Positions 23,653 to 34,219 of a stretch of 64,000 bases of DNA are shown here, one piece after another. The notes beneath the pieces were generated by a model, which saw only the letters and a program-made list of their open reading frames with translations, searched no databases and was not told the DNA's origin. Source of the stretch: Clavaria fumosa. Taxonomy: Eukaryota > Basidiomycota > Agaricomycetes > Agaricales > Clavariaceae. Each line of letters starts with the position of its first letter. The stretch's first letter is position 1. The DNA lies in assembly GCA_951802425.1 (NCBI GenBank), contig OX637795.1:496001-560000 (forward strand), written 5' to 3'. Both the position numbers and the translations under genes were made by a program.

Positions 23653-24585
23653 GAAGCTACCAGGGCCTTAGATACCGGAACTTGTGATGGTCGCAGAAGC
23701 AGGCCTTGCGTCCCGGACGGCACAGCATCGACGACTGGTTGTGGTGGCGCGGCCGCCCCTTCGTCAACCGACAGGGCGCCTGGGTGCCATAAGCTCAACG
23801 ATAGACTTGGAGGGTGACAAGGGCATTGCTAGCGGAGCGGTGAGAGAGAGGGGGGCCAGGACCTGCGCTCGCCCTTATATGCCGCCGATGGAGGTGCGGC
23901 TGGCAACACCTCACGAGGCCGCAAATGGTAGAAATACCATAGTATCAGAATGCAACAGGAAAATACCATGAACCATAAGAGGGGCCAACGGCCGCCGAGG
24001 CTATGGTAGTCCTATCAATTCAGCAATACCAGGTGGTCCTATCAATTCAGCAATACCAGGTAGTCCTATCAATCCAGCAATACCAAAGCTTTATCAAAAC
24101 CGACGACATGCAGTGGAGGGCATGCGACATTAAAAAAGGGGGGGGGGGAAGGGCCAGAGGCCACCAAGATTATTGTAGTCGGTGGGAGGCTAGACCAGAC
24201 CACGAGACAAGGGTAAAAGGCCAGGGAAGCGGGGCGGGGGCGCGCAGGCGCGAGATAGATGGGACAGGACGGGGGACCGACCGACCAGGCGCCTGGATTG
24301 GACAAGGGGCAGCAGGACGTGGTGGGACTGACTGATGAAGGATGCGGTGGCACTGACTGACAACGGGCTCGGCGGACCGGGCGATGAGACACAGCGCCTC
24401 GGGCGATGAAGCACAAGCGGTGAGCTTGATTTCGGCAGCATGATCAATGAACGGGCGGAGACAGGCGGGGAACCTCGCAGGGAAGGGGGGGGGCGGGGTC
24501 CAGGAGGATGCAGGCCGCGCAAGGGGCCGTCCGCTGGGTTTTGTGCAGACGGAATCCACAGCACACGGAGCCAGAGTTCGTGTTC

Positions 24586-25084
24586 TTACAGAAGCAGCAG
24601 GATGTGGCGCAGGACAGTATTCTGATGGGTCTCACTGGAGTGACCTGCCGCAAAGGCCAGGATGATCCCTTGGTCGTTTGAATGCACCACGAGGGTGGCC
24701 CTGCTCAGGCCCATCTGGATCGCGACCAGTACCGCCATCTCGAGCGCCACCATCTCCGCCCGGCCTATCCGACAGCCAGCCATCCTGGAGGGGCCAAGCG
24801 AGCCACCTCCTGCTATAGACCAGCCCTATCCCCCAGGTTGTGGAGGCATCGACCACGAAGGGGCAGCCGTGCTTGGGGCCATGTGCCTTGATCTGGATTC
24901 CGCAGCCAGACACCGAGAGCGATCCATCCACCCCGTCCGCTAGGACATCACGCGTCGGGAAGAGGCGCACGAATTCCGACTTCAAGCGCATGAAGCGGGC
25001 TGCGAAGGCATATAGGGAGGGCAGGTGAGCGCGGCTCGACGGGACCACCACCGAGCAGTGGTTTAGCAAGTCTATGGCGGACAA
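24586..25084 (-). pseudogene. Ngaro RNase H domain, frameshifted
   Basis: Minus-strand translation gives FVVDASTTWGIGLVYSRRWLAW, then after a frame change IGRAEMVALEMAVLVA and VVHSNDQGIILAFAAG. The DAS...E...D spacing and the WGIG/WLAW motif match the RNase H of basidiomycete DIRS-like/Ngaro elements. The frame changes near 24770, so no intact protein is made. Confidence 0.65.
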
Positions 25085-25155
25085 GCATTTCCGGTGGTCA
25101 ATCGAACAGCCAGGCCTCCATGCCGACAGCTTCTCCAGGAATTTCGCCCTCTCGG

Positions 25156-25448
25156 TAGGGATGCCACGGTCCGGTTAAGTCCGGTTCAGGGCCAATTTTT
25201 TCGAACCCCGAACCGGACTTTAGGTCCGGTTCAGGCCAAATTCCGAACCTTGAACCTGAGTTCGGTCCAAGTCCGGTTCATTGGACCGGACTTTTACCAA
25301 ATAAGGTAATGGTTCGCCCAAATTTGGGCTTCTGAACCTCAATTTTGGTTCGGTTCACCCACTTGGCTGAACCTGAACCTCATTTTCGGTTCGGTCCAGT
25401 CCAGTTCAGGTTCGAACCAAAGTTCAGAACCGAACCGTGGCATCCCTA
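25156..25448. mobile_element. hAT-like MITE, 293 bp, 8-bp TSD
   Basis: Ends TAGGGATGCCACGGT in inverted orientation, flanked by CCTCTCGG on both sides (25148-25155 and 25449-25456). The 8-bp TSD and TAGGG ends are typical of hAT. The interior is made of short GGTTCGG / CCGAACC motifs. No coding capacity. Confidence 0.85.
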
Positions 25449-25866
25449 CCTCTCGGAGTCTGGGATCGAGATGCTCTTTTCCTGTAGATCCCGGACAAAG
25501 CCGATGTAGCGGAAACGGCTGGCAAATGGAGCACACTTCTGGGCGGACCAAGGCCAACCAAGCTCAGATGCCATGACCCAGATGACTGACTCGTCATACA
25601 GGTAGGACCATGGCCCGGACGGGGAGGAGGAAAATCTCTTTCGCCGCATCTGCACAGCGGCCGAAAATTCCACTGGAGATCGCACAGCCGAAACAGCAGC
25701 AATGGTCCATGCGGGCGGACTTGAGACCGGCAGTGGGCGTGAAGCGGACCCCGCCCGCAGGCACACTGACCTCACACAGCCTGGGCAGGACAAGCTGGCG
25801 CATGGCGACATGAAAGGCGGGCAGACGGCAGGACGGACTCTCAATGTGGCCTGCTGACTGTGTCAA
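25446..25866 (-). pseudogene. Ngaro reverse transcriptase, fragment
   Basis: Minus-strand frames contain FGCAISSGIFGRCADAAKEIF, then YLYDESVIWVMASELGWPW and FASRFRYIGFV. The G-I-F-G and ELGWPWS...ASRF.Y.GF segments fit the palm and thumb of the DIRS/Ngaro RT. The expected DD catalytic pair is not intact in the visible frame. A frameshift separates the two pieces near 25600. Confidence 0.65.
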
Positions 25867-27525
25867 TACTGCGTAGACAATACTGTAGTTACTGCAGGAC
25901 AGCTCGCCCTATGAATGGCCGTAGACAGGCGGGGATTTTCCGAGGGGAGGCGGGGGCCAGAAGCACTAATCTCCCCGCAGCTGCGGCCGAAGACGACCGA
26001 GTGCTTAGCAGGGCAGGCCCCGTGGCACGGGGACAGCGATGAGCTGCTGCCGCTCCAGCCCCCGATGGCAACGGCAAGACGAGGCAAGAGGCGGCAGTGG
26101 TGCTTCTCGTGGCCACTACAACTGAGATGGCTCAGGTAGGCCCACCCAGGCCCACGACCACAGCCAAGAGACGGAGGAGCTTGACCTTGCCCGGCAGGCC
26201 GCCGCAAGGGGACGACACAGCACTCCTAGCCCAACATCCCCCTGCGACGCGTGCTACGTGAGGGCAGGCTCCACGAGGCGAAGTGCAGAGTGTGGCAGCA
26301 GCAAGCTCAAAGCTCGCTCCAGAACGGCGTCATGCGCACTTAGGGACCGCAGCTGCGGCCGGGCACAAGCCCCCAGAGAGGGGAGCGGCGTCCACGCACA
26401 GGAGCAGGGCCTAAACAATAATGATATAATAATAGAGGGTGGCACTGAGAGAGCGCTCTCACGACAGCGAATACAGAGAGATTCTGCATGAAAACAAGTC
26501 GATCCTCTTTGCAATGCGTGCTATGCGAGGGTGCGCCTCTCGGATGACAACGGCACAGGCACCAGCGAGTGGCAGCAAGGGCGTCAATGGCACAGGCAAG
26601 CGTGGCGAGGACAACAACAGTGCAGGCACCAGCAAGCGGCGGCGTGGACAACAACGGCACGGGCAACTGGTGGCAAGGACAACAACGTCACAGGCAAGCA
26701 GCAGCAAGGGACAACAGTACAAGCGGTGGCAAGGACAACGACAGTGCAGGCACCAGCAAGCGGCGGTGTGGACAACAATGGCACGGGCAACCAGCAGCAA
26801 GGACAACAATGTTACAGGCAACCAGCGGCAAGGGACAACAGTACAGGCACCAGCAAGCAGCGGCAAGGATGACAACAGTGACCAACAACAGAAGGCACCA
26901 GCGGTTGGCCAAGAGGACTGAGCGGAGACACATGCGATGCAGCAGAGGAACGATGGCAGGCACAAGCAGTGCCTGCTGGCCAAGAGGACTAGCCAGAGAC
27001 GCATGCGATGCGACAGAGGAACAATGGCCAAGAGGGCTGGCCAGAGACGCATGCGATGCAACAGAGGAACGATAGCAGGCACAAGCAGTGCCTGCTGGCC
27101 AAGAGAAATGGCTGGAGACACATGCGATACGAAAGAGGAATGACGGCAGGCACAAGTGGTGCCTGCTGGCCAAGAGGACTGGCCGGAGATGCGTGTGATG
27201 CAACAGAGGATGATGGCAGGCACAAGCGGCACCTGCTGGCCAAGAGGACTGGCCGGAGACACATGCGATGCGAAAGAGGAACGACAGCAGTCACAAGCAG
27301 TGCCTGCTGGCCAAGAGGACTGTCCGAGATGCATGTGATGCGACAGAGGATATCCACCGGACATCGAACACCCTCGGACGCTGGGAATCTGGCACCTTCC
27401 TAGGTTACTGGTGGGCAGCAGAGGCTAACGCGGGCGGCGCTGCAGATTCTGGCGCAGCCAAGGGGTGCAACAGACCTGGGTGCAGATGAGCTTGTCCGAG
27501 GTGTTGGATCGTTAGTCTCAATGCT
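25867..27525. repeat. Ngaro interior with two minisatellites
   Basis: 26560-26880 repeats a unit of about 45-60 bp with GCAGGCACCAGCAAGCGGCG and GGACAACAA. 26895-27350 repeats a unit of about 57-70 bp with GTGCCTGCTGGCCAAGAGGA and ACATGCGATGCGA. They lie between the Gag-like region and the RT on the minus strand. Open frames through them are repeat artefacts or a decayed Gag; 25867-26555 shows no recognised domain. Confidence 0.6.
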
Positions 27526-28132
27526 TCAGCGAAGACTGGATGCCCGAGAACCTGGCCGAGTGTGAGATCCAGATCTACCAGCGTGCCAGACCCTCCCGAC
27601 TCGGGAGCACAACTCGCAGGGAGAGCATGCGGCATCCTCCGGACGTGCAGGCAAGGACGGAGGACGGCCAGGTCCTGGAGCGACCGGGCTTGACGGGGCC
27701 CGGCGGGGCGGAGATGAAGGAAGGGCAGATGTGGGGACGTGAGCCCTGGGATCCCGAGAGGAGGGAGCGGTTGTAGAAGGAGGAATGGCAGAGGCCGCAG
27801 GGGCCCGCGATCCATGCTGGGAGGTGCCCCCTTGAAACTGAAGGAGATTCGACGGCCGGCGGGTCAAGGCAAACCCTCTTCCTCCCAGGGTCTCTACCCG
27901 CCGGGAGTGGGGAGAGCCCGAGGCCACCCTGGGCCAACCCAGCGTCCCGCTCGGACCAGGGAGCGGCACCGCAGCAGGCCCCAGCAGGTGCCGGATGTGA
28001 GTCCGGATTGGAAGTACTAGTGACCCAGAGGACTGTCTCTGGGAGGCTGGAGAGATGGATCGGAGTCCTGAGGGGAATGGTCCTGAAGGACGGAGTCACC
28101 AGAGCTGCGGAGCTGCGAGTGGTGAAAGCCAT
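27526..28132 (-). pseudogene. Ngaro Gag-like region
   Basis: Overlapping minus-strand frames rich in Pro, Ser, Arg and Ala lie directly after the A1 repeat, where the first ORF of Ngaro elements is expected. I recognise no zinc knuckle and no family signature. Assignment is by position and composition only. Confidence 0.35.
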
Positions 28133-28356
28133 AGCGCGAAACGAAGTGGGAGCAAGTGTGGGGGATGGGGTGAGTGATGAGACTGGGGAAGGAGAGGGGG
28201 AGTTTAAGTATGTGCAGAGGGGGTGATGTCATCGGGTGTGCTGAGAGCATCGAGATGTGAAGGATCGCGGGCAGCGAACATGGTTGCACGTGATTGATGA
28301 GCCTTTCGTTGGCCAAGACATTGTCTTCTTGTCACACTCATGTGACCGAACCCTCC
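28132..28356 (-). repeat. Ngaro split direct repeat A1
   Basis: 225-bp copy of 22431-22655 at the 5' end of the element as read on the minus strand. Contains a TACTTAAACTCCCCC segment (minus strand) that may act as a promoter. Confidence 0.85.
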
Positions 28357-28429
28357 CGCGTTGTGTTGATTTTAAACTCCGACCTTCAGAAAGCCGTCAC
28401 ATGCTGCTATGTTGAACTTGTCCTTCTCC

Positions 28430-29039
28430 CACCATCACCCATGCCTCTTTGACGACGACGGCGGCGGCACCTTCTCTCTTTCCCTTCCCTCTTTCCCATC
28501 CCCAGCAATGACAACAACGGCGGCGGCACCCTCACCCTCACCTCTCTCTCTCTCTCTCCTCCCTCTATCTCATCCCCAGCAACGACAACGGCACCCTCAC
28601 CCTCACCACCAGCAACGACGACAACGGCGAAGGCACCCTCGCCCTCACCTCCAGCGACGACGACGGCGGCACCTTCACCCTCACCCTCTCTCCTCCAGCG
28701 ATGACTGCGGCGGCGGCGGCCCTCTCCCCCTCTCTCTCCTCACAACAACGACGGCGGCGGCACCCTCAGGGAGGGTCCATCAGGTGCGTCCTCTCCCTTT
28801 TTGTTCATATTCTTTTCATTTTTTATTATCTACAGAGTGATGGTGAGGGCGCAATGGCGGCGGCGGCGGGGGGGGCGGCAGCAGCAACATCGACGGCGGC
28901 GGCGGCGGCAGCAGCAACGGCTGCGACGGAGCAACAGCGGCGGCGGCGGCAGCAGCAGCAGCAACGGCTGCGGCGGAGCAACAGCGGCGGCGGCGGCGGC
29001 GGCGGCAGCAGCTGCAGCAACGGCTGCGACGGAGCAACA

Positions 29040-29075
<36 letters not shown>

Positions 29076-29360
29076 GCAGCGTCGGTGGCGGTGGCAACGG
29101 AGCAACAGCAGCAACGGCGGCAGCAGCAGCAAAGCGACGGCGGCGGCGGTGGCGGCGGCAGCGGCAGCAACAGCAGCGGCGGCGGCAGCGACGGCGGCAG
29201 CAACAGCAGCGGCGGCGGCAGCGATGGCGACAACAACAGCGGCGGCGGCGGCAGCGACGGCGGCAGCAGCAGCAGCGACGGCGGCAGCAGCAGCGACGGC
29301 GGCAGCAGCAGCAACGGCGGCGGCGGCGGCGGCGGAGCAATAGCAGCAGCGGCGGCGGCT
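28430..29360 (+). repeat. GC-rich array with an intron-like module (CATCAG-1)
   Basis: Starts with ACGACGGCGGC and CCTCTCTCTC blocks, then a T-rich module at 28768-28836 (CAGGTGCGTCCTCTCCC to TTATCTACAG) and a 500-bp run of GGCGGCAGCAGC-type trinucleotides. Same make-up as the arrays of Helitrons A and B, so this cargo is shared between element classes. No protein is called. Confidence 0.8.
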
Positions 29361-29765
29361 CCTTATATGTCCTTATGTGTACTTGACTGTACTTCATTAA
29401 GAACATTTGTCTTAATAACTACTTGAATACTAATAAGTTGAGTCTAATTTGAGGATTAAGATCATTGAAGTTTGGCCAAGTTCTGGTCAAGAAAGTTTTA
29501 TGTGTTTAAGACAGGTTTCAGTCAGATTCAGTAGCTGTAAGGCTAACTTTCAGCTCTTAATTATACTTGATACCTCTTGGTCTGCCAGATGCTAAGAATC
29601 ATTAAGGCCTGCCAAGATTATTAAGATGTATCTAAGACAAATCTGGAAAATTGGATTGTCTTAGACTAAGACAGTCTCGTCTTAGTCCAACTTGTCTTAA
29701 TTTTTCTTAAATCCAACCTAAGACAGGTCTAAGACTGCCTAAGTCACTTTGCACTTTTCCTGATG
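29361..29765. repeat. Right subterminal TAAGAC repeats of CATCAG-1
   Basis: About 400 bp with many CTAAGAC / GTCTTAG motifs in both orientations, ending in the right terminal inverted repeat (reverse complement CATCAGGAAAAGTGCAAAG). Confidence 0.75.
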
Positions 29766-30472
29766 AAACGCAACCCGAGACCTTGTCTCCTTCCAGCCCG
29801 GCAAAAGGGTTGATGCAAATACGAACGACAATTTCTCGAACGTGCTGTCTGTCAAGTAATCCCTGACTTTCAAAGGGAACACGCGGACGATGAGCTTGTC
29901 CCTCTTGCTCAGATCATCAGCTGAAAGAAGAATGAGACAATGACCAATGTATTATATGAGCAACTCACCAACGTTGCCAGTTCGCGTTCGAAACTTTCAC
30001 CAAGCTCATCCCAGAGATCCAGTCCGGAACTCCCTCGATATGATGTCTCATTATCAGTCCCCCCCGTATGGTCATCACATGAGCTCATGTTGTCTTCTCC
30101 ACAACTCCCTTCGTCGCTCTGATGATCTATGTAAACATCACGACTCCGACGTCTGGAGATGTCCGACATCACGGCATTGACAAGGGCTGATGTCCGATTC
30201 TCAAGGTCAAGCTCCGTGCCCTCGTCATGGCTATGCATCCATGCTGAATCGTTATGGTCTAATCCATGTGTATTGGCATCCAGCGGTATGGCCTCCACAT
30301 GATTTTCCGATGCGTGATGTGCGCGATGTGGTCGTTTGACATGAGCTGGACGGACGTATGGGGAAGTGGCTTTGAGCCTGGGCGGACCACGCAGCTGGCG
30401 ATGCCGGTACTCTGTGCTAACACTAACCAGCTGCTGGCAACATAGACAGAACACCTTGCTTGTCTTGCCCAT
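29766..30472 (-). pseudogene. CACTA/tnp2-like transposase, N-terminal part, truncated
   Basis: Starts MGKTSKVFCLCCQQ at 30472. A CxxC...H-type cluster (CLCCQQLVSVSTEYRHRQLR) is followed by an acidic, low-complexity stretch and WDELGESFERELATL. After an intron with GT-AG ends (about 29931-29972) the sequence continues DDLSKRDKLIVRVFPLKV...LTDSTFEKLSFVF...WKETRSRVAF. This layout resembles N-termini of Agaricomycete tnp2/CACTA transposases: cysteine cluster, then a helical segment with LTD..F..L...F. The splice phase does not close perfectly, so a small frameshift is possible. The gene is cut at 29765 by CATCAG-1 and its catalytic part would lie left of the Helitron cluster or outside the window. 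Confidence 0.5.
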
Positions 30473-30658
30473 TTCCTCTGTGCGCAATAGCTGAAAATCA
30501 TGTATCACAAAGACAGGGACAATGATGCACGATGATGACTGGCAGGCAAACACTGTTTGTGTCAAGGATATGGAGATGAGGCGAGAGAAAGGGCGGTCGA
30601 GGAAAATAAGAAATGCAGAAAGCGACAAAGACTCGGCACAAGAAAACAGCAAAGCAAG
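30473..30658. promoter_or_regulatory. Divergent intergenic region
   Basis: 186 bp between two gene starts facing away from each other, the tnp2-like gene (minus) and gene C (plus). The spacing suggests a shared promoter. No clear TATA box is seen. Confidence 0.4.
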
Positions 30659-31257
30659 ATGACGACTAGGGCATCAGGAAACAGAGGACGCATGGGATCT
30701 AGGGTCACCGCATCACCAAACGAGGAGCCGCCCAAATCGAAAGAGAAGACAGCAGCAAAACCAATGAAAAAGAATCAGGTAGAGACGGAGATAGCCAAGC
30801 TGAAGGGTATGTTTAAATTACCCTGTAAATCAGGAATGCAACTTAAATTACATTACATAGAACAGCTTGCGGAAGCGATAGATGCCGGGAAAAGGGCCGA
30901 AGAGGCGAGAGATGAGGCTCTAAAAGCGAAAGGCGAAGCTGAAGCTGCAAGGCAAGAGGCGGAAGAGCGAGTTAGGAAAACTGAGACGACTGCGGCTTCA
31001 GATTCGATTCCAAGGCCTAAAGCTATGGAAATGTCCGAGGGGGCCGATAGATTGCGTAGAGCAATGGGATTAGCAGATGATAAAACTAAGTATCTTGCCA
31101 TTCAGGTGAGTGACATCTTGATTAAAGGTCTTATTCACCACCTACTAACATTTTGGAGCAGTCAACCATACATGACCTTGTGCATCAAGTCCGTCTTGAC
31201 CTGCAGCTTGTATATCGCCGCCAACCCACCAAGGACCTGGGAGACTTATTCAAGATG
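30659..31257 (+). pseudogene. Gene C, exons 1-2, accessory protein of unknown function
   Basis: Exons 30659-31105 and 31162-31257; the third exon is at 57179-57412. Joined they give 258 residues with all phases closing. The N-terminal third is basic. Residues about 70-120 form a likely coiled coil (LAEAIDAGKRAEEARDEAL... KAKGEAEAARQEAEERV). The second exon (STIHDLVHQVRLDLQLV) is helical. Intron 2 starts GTAAGCAAGG and is interrupted after ten bases by a 25.8-kb element. Divergent to a CACTA-like transposase, so probably the second gene of that transposon. I recognise it only as a conserved Agaricomycete hypothetical type; function unknown. Confidence 0.65.
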
Positions 31258-31267
31258 GTAAGCAAGG

Positions 31268-31442
31268 CACGGCGCACAAATAGCTGTAGAATCAGTCAGC
31301 CACATGTCATGTGAACTTACCTGTTAAGTTTGGCCACAGTTACCTGTATAATCGTCTGTTCCTGTCACAAATGTCACACTTGTGACTGTTCCGCAGTGGC
31401 AATCCGTCATGTGTTGTGATTGTGCTCCTGCCCATCTGTGTT
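31268..31442 (+). repeat. Left TIR of the outer element
   Basis: Starts CACGGCGCACAAATAGC; matches 57101-56927 on the other strand with about a dozen differences. Contains ACAAATGTCACACTTGTGAC, itself partly palindromic. Confidence 0.9.
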
Positions 31443-32063
31443 GCTCGCTGTCTCCCTCATAGCCTCTGCATTGCTGAGACACCTTGTGAGTCAGCCTCAT
31501 ACCCCCTTCCCATGCTTATCAAGAACTTGCATTGTGTTACAGATCAACGTCGTTGTTGTGTCGTCTCGCCGGGGCCTCAAGCAAAGGGTGAGGACCTCCA
31601 CACACCTTGATCTCAGTATGTGTTAACCCTTGTGTGACACTGCGACACCCAGTTGATGCACTTGGTACCCCCTTGCAGAATGCGGTGTATTCTGCGTCGT
31701 AGCTGATGTACCCACCTCCTACCCCCTTCCTGATGTACCATTACCCTGTCCTGTCTTTCAATTTGCTAATCATATGCTGCTCCAGCTTTTATTTCCTCAT
31801 GCACACTCCTTCCTGGGCCATATCTGCGCCCCGTTGAGGACCCTTACTGCCTTACTTCTTCGCCCTCACCAACAACTCCAACACGCATCACTTGTGCTCT
31901 TGATGTGCACTCACAAGTGGGGAGAAGTTCACGCACCAGCTGCGTTTCATTCTTCATGCACTGTCTTCGCCAAACATAAATTTAGTACCATAGAAGCGTG
32001 ACCAAACATAACGGACTGTTTTCTGCTTTTTTTTCCGTCCACAAATCAAGTCCTTCTCCAGCG
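31443..32063 (+). other. Leader of gene D
   Basis: About 620 bp, C/T-rich, with no gene recognised. It probably holds the promoter of gene D. An in-frame ATG at 31998 upstream of the preferred start would add 22 residues. Confidence 0.4.
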
Positions 32064-33489
32064 ATGAATGTCGAGAACCAACCGCAACCCTCTCAGCATG
32101 ATGGCACTGCCCAGCCGATGGATCCCAGAATAATGGCCATGTTTGAGAATATGATGCAGTCAAAACTGAGCGAGATGCAACAGGCGTATCACCACGAACT
32201 TCAAACTCGCGACGAAGCCTGGCAGAAGCACGAGAAAGAGGTGCAGGCCCGTGAATCAGCACTGCAGGGACAGCTCGAGAGCTTAACACATGAGCTTGAA
32301 ATGGCTAGGATCCAGTTAAGGTGTGTTTCTGGTCTCGGTCCTTGAACTATGCCCCATCTAATGGAACATCAGAAATGTGAACATCAACGATGCGCCCATG
32401 GAAGAAGACACTCACCTTCCAGCACAAAACCTAAGCAGCGGCCCAACACTGCAGCGCCAACATCCATGCGCTGTCCCAACACGAAACCGCCGCCCGCCCA
32501 AGCGTCAGGCTGCCAGCGGACCAGCTGACAGCCTTCCTTCGGGCCAGACAAGAAAAAAACATAGAAACACATCTGCGAAGAGAGCCAAGGCGGTTATGAA
32601 ACCGTCATCTCATATCCATAGGTTGTTAGAATCTGAGATCCCCTCTGATATTGGAGGGCTGCAGGTGCGTGATCTCATTAGTTTGATTGTTGCTCAGAGG
32701 TGCTCATTAAGACATTGTAGAGAGCTATACATCTCCACATACGGCTACTATGGGGACTACTCGACCCAAAGCAAGTTCCAGGAAACCCTCCCAATGAAGT
32801 CCTTGCGCAGTTTGCAAGCCACTTCACCACTGAAGAGTCTATTCTCACAACACAGCAGGGACCATTGCTCATTGCACCATCCCTTGTGAAGGTGGGCAGG
32901 GCTGCTGCGAGCACAAATAGCGGGCAGATTGCCACTCAGATTCGGCAGGTTGAGGAACACATTATCGACTACATCCAGAATTGTCTTGCCCGTTTTGGCT
33001 TGATATGCTGGTGCCCGGATCTTCGGCAGACACCCTATGCGCTGTACAATGCGGCGTGCCATGTAATTGCGCTCGATACCTTCAAACAAGCGCTCGTCTC
33101 ACATGCCTTTGCACACATGAGCCCAAACACAATTTATGCGAAGGATCTCAACCTTTTGACTCGGTTCTATGATCATTTTGTGCATCATTACATGTACAAA
33201 CGGTATCAAAAAGAAGAACGAGAGCCGGGAAGAGTCAAGATTGTTGAAGAGATGCGGCCTCAGTATCAAGGCCGTATTAGAGTAATTTCTTTTTCCTCCA
33301 GAGTTGTTCTTTACTAATAACCTTTGTCAGCTTGCCTCTGCTTGCCTTGAATTTCTTAGGGCAAATGGATATCCTAAGCAGTACCAGGATCTCATAGATC
33401 CCAAGGCCACTTCGGATGACGAGCCTAGTTCAACAGAGCCACAAGTGAGAAGCTCCAAGGAATATCATATCAGGAAGCGGCCTGAGCGC
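32064..33489 (+). pseudogene. Gene D, exons 1-4 (5' part), conserved fungal protein of unknown function
   Basis: Exons 32064-32320, 32373-32664, 32721-33281 and 33331-33489, continued at 56444-56845. Every intron is GT-AG and every phase closes, giving 556 residues. The N-terminus has a coiled coil (MMQSKLSEMQQAYHHELQTRDEAW...). A basic Pro-rich linker follows, then a helical domain with LLWGLLDPKQVPGNPPNEVLAQF and CWCPDLRQTPYALYNAACHVIALDTFKQA. I recall this domain in many Agaricomycete hypothetical proteins near transposons; its function is not known to me. The gene is broken at TGAGCGC (33483-33489) by the KDZ element. Removing the element and one TSD joins RPER to SPEFEVW in frame. Confidence 0.75.
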
Positions 33490-33573
33490 CAGGCAATTCA
33501 AGCAATTTAATGCAACATTTATTGCAACTGCCATAAGTGTGTGATGCAAGGGAGATGGCAAGCTGCCATTACC

Positions 33574-33888
33574 AAAATTAATGCATCACATGCAGGAAGG
33601 GATGCATCACATGAAGGAAGGGATGCATCACATGAAGGAAGGGATGCATCACATGAAGGAAGGGATGCATCACATGAAGGAAGGGATGCATCACACTAAG
33701 GTAGGCAATGCACCCACCCCAATGCAGATAATGCATCACATGAAGGAGGGGATGCATCACATGAAGGAAGGAATGCATCACACTAAGGTAGGCAATGCAC
33801 CCACCCCAATGCAGATAATGCATCACATGAAGGAGGGGATGCATCACATGAAGGAAGGGATGCATCACACTAAGGTAGGCAATGCACC
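33574..33888 (+). repeat. Subterminal minisatellite of the KDZ element, left, part 1
   Basis: Tandem GGGATGCATCACATGAAGGA units (20 bp) with a higher-order unit that includes CACCCACCCCAATGCAGATA. It continues at 34290 after a hAT-like MITE. The other end of the KDZ element has a related GATGCAAT-rich minisatellite. Confidence 0.85.
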
Positions 33889-34211
33889 TAGGGCTGAGCG
33901 TGGGTAACCCACGGGTATCCAAGGCTCTACCCGTACCCGTACCCATAACCTGTGCGGGTTTACCCATCATTTCCCATAACCTGTGCGGGTTTACCCATCA
34001 TTTTGAGCCAAAGAACATTCAAATCGGACAAGAATTGGGAGAGATATAATCAAAACAATGAATTAATTGTATCTCAGTCAATTCTGATCTGATTTGGATG
34101 TTTTTGGGCTTGTTTTGAAGCTGACGGGTAAGGAAATCCATACCTGTACCCGTACCCGCACGTACCCGTACCCGTGACCCGTGCGGGTTACAAAACCCGT
34201 GCTCTTCCCTA
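33889..34211. mobile_element. hAT-like MITE, 323 bp
   Basis: Ends TAGGGCTGAGCGTGGGT and (inverted) TAGGGAAGAGCACGGGT, flanked by AATGCACC (33881-33888) and AATGCACA (34212-34219), an 8-bp TSD with one difference. Subterminal TACCCGTACCCG repeats. Inserted in the minisatellite. No coding capacity. Confidence 0.85.
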
Positions 34212-34219
34212 AATGCACA

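Larger units (their letters stand above)
22211..28356 (-). mobile_element. Ngaro-type (DIRS order) tyrosine-recombinase retrotransposon
   Basis: 6146 bp with split direct repeats. Read on the minus strand the order is A1 (28356-28132), coding interior, B1 (22822-22656), A2 (22655-22431), B2 (22377-22211). This A1-ORFs-B1-A2-B2 order is diagnostic for Ngaro elements. It sits in an R1 sequence between AAATC and CGCG with no target duplication, as expected for tyrosine-recombinase integration. RT, RNase H and recombinase-like fragments are seen in order on the minus strand. All reading frames are broken and a hAT-like MITE lies between RT and RNase H. Confidence 0.8.
20846..29765. mobile_element. 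CATCAG-1: 8.9-kb TIR element with 2-bp AA target duplication
   Basis: The ends are inverted repeats of 26 bp starting CATCAGGAAAAGTGCAAAGT, at 20846 and, reverse-complemented, ending at 29765. Flanking AA (20844-20845 and 29766-29767) is a 2-bp TSD. Both subterminal regions are filled with TAAGAC / GTCTTA motifs, as in CACTA-like elements. The right end interrupts a transposase-like gene. No transposase was found inside; the interior is R1 sequence, a Ngaro element and a GC-rich array. The superfamily is not certain. It shares CATCAG ends and a 2-bp TSD with three other elements in the window. Confidence 0.75.

Noticed and set aside
26459..27364. Large minus-strand frame with repeated SSWPAGTACACCR segments
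   Set aside because: It follows the minisatellites of the Ngaro interior and is open in other frames as well.
33574..33880. CRISPR-like regular repeats
   Set aside because: Units are contiguous tandem repeats without unique spacers, and the genome is eukaryotic.
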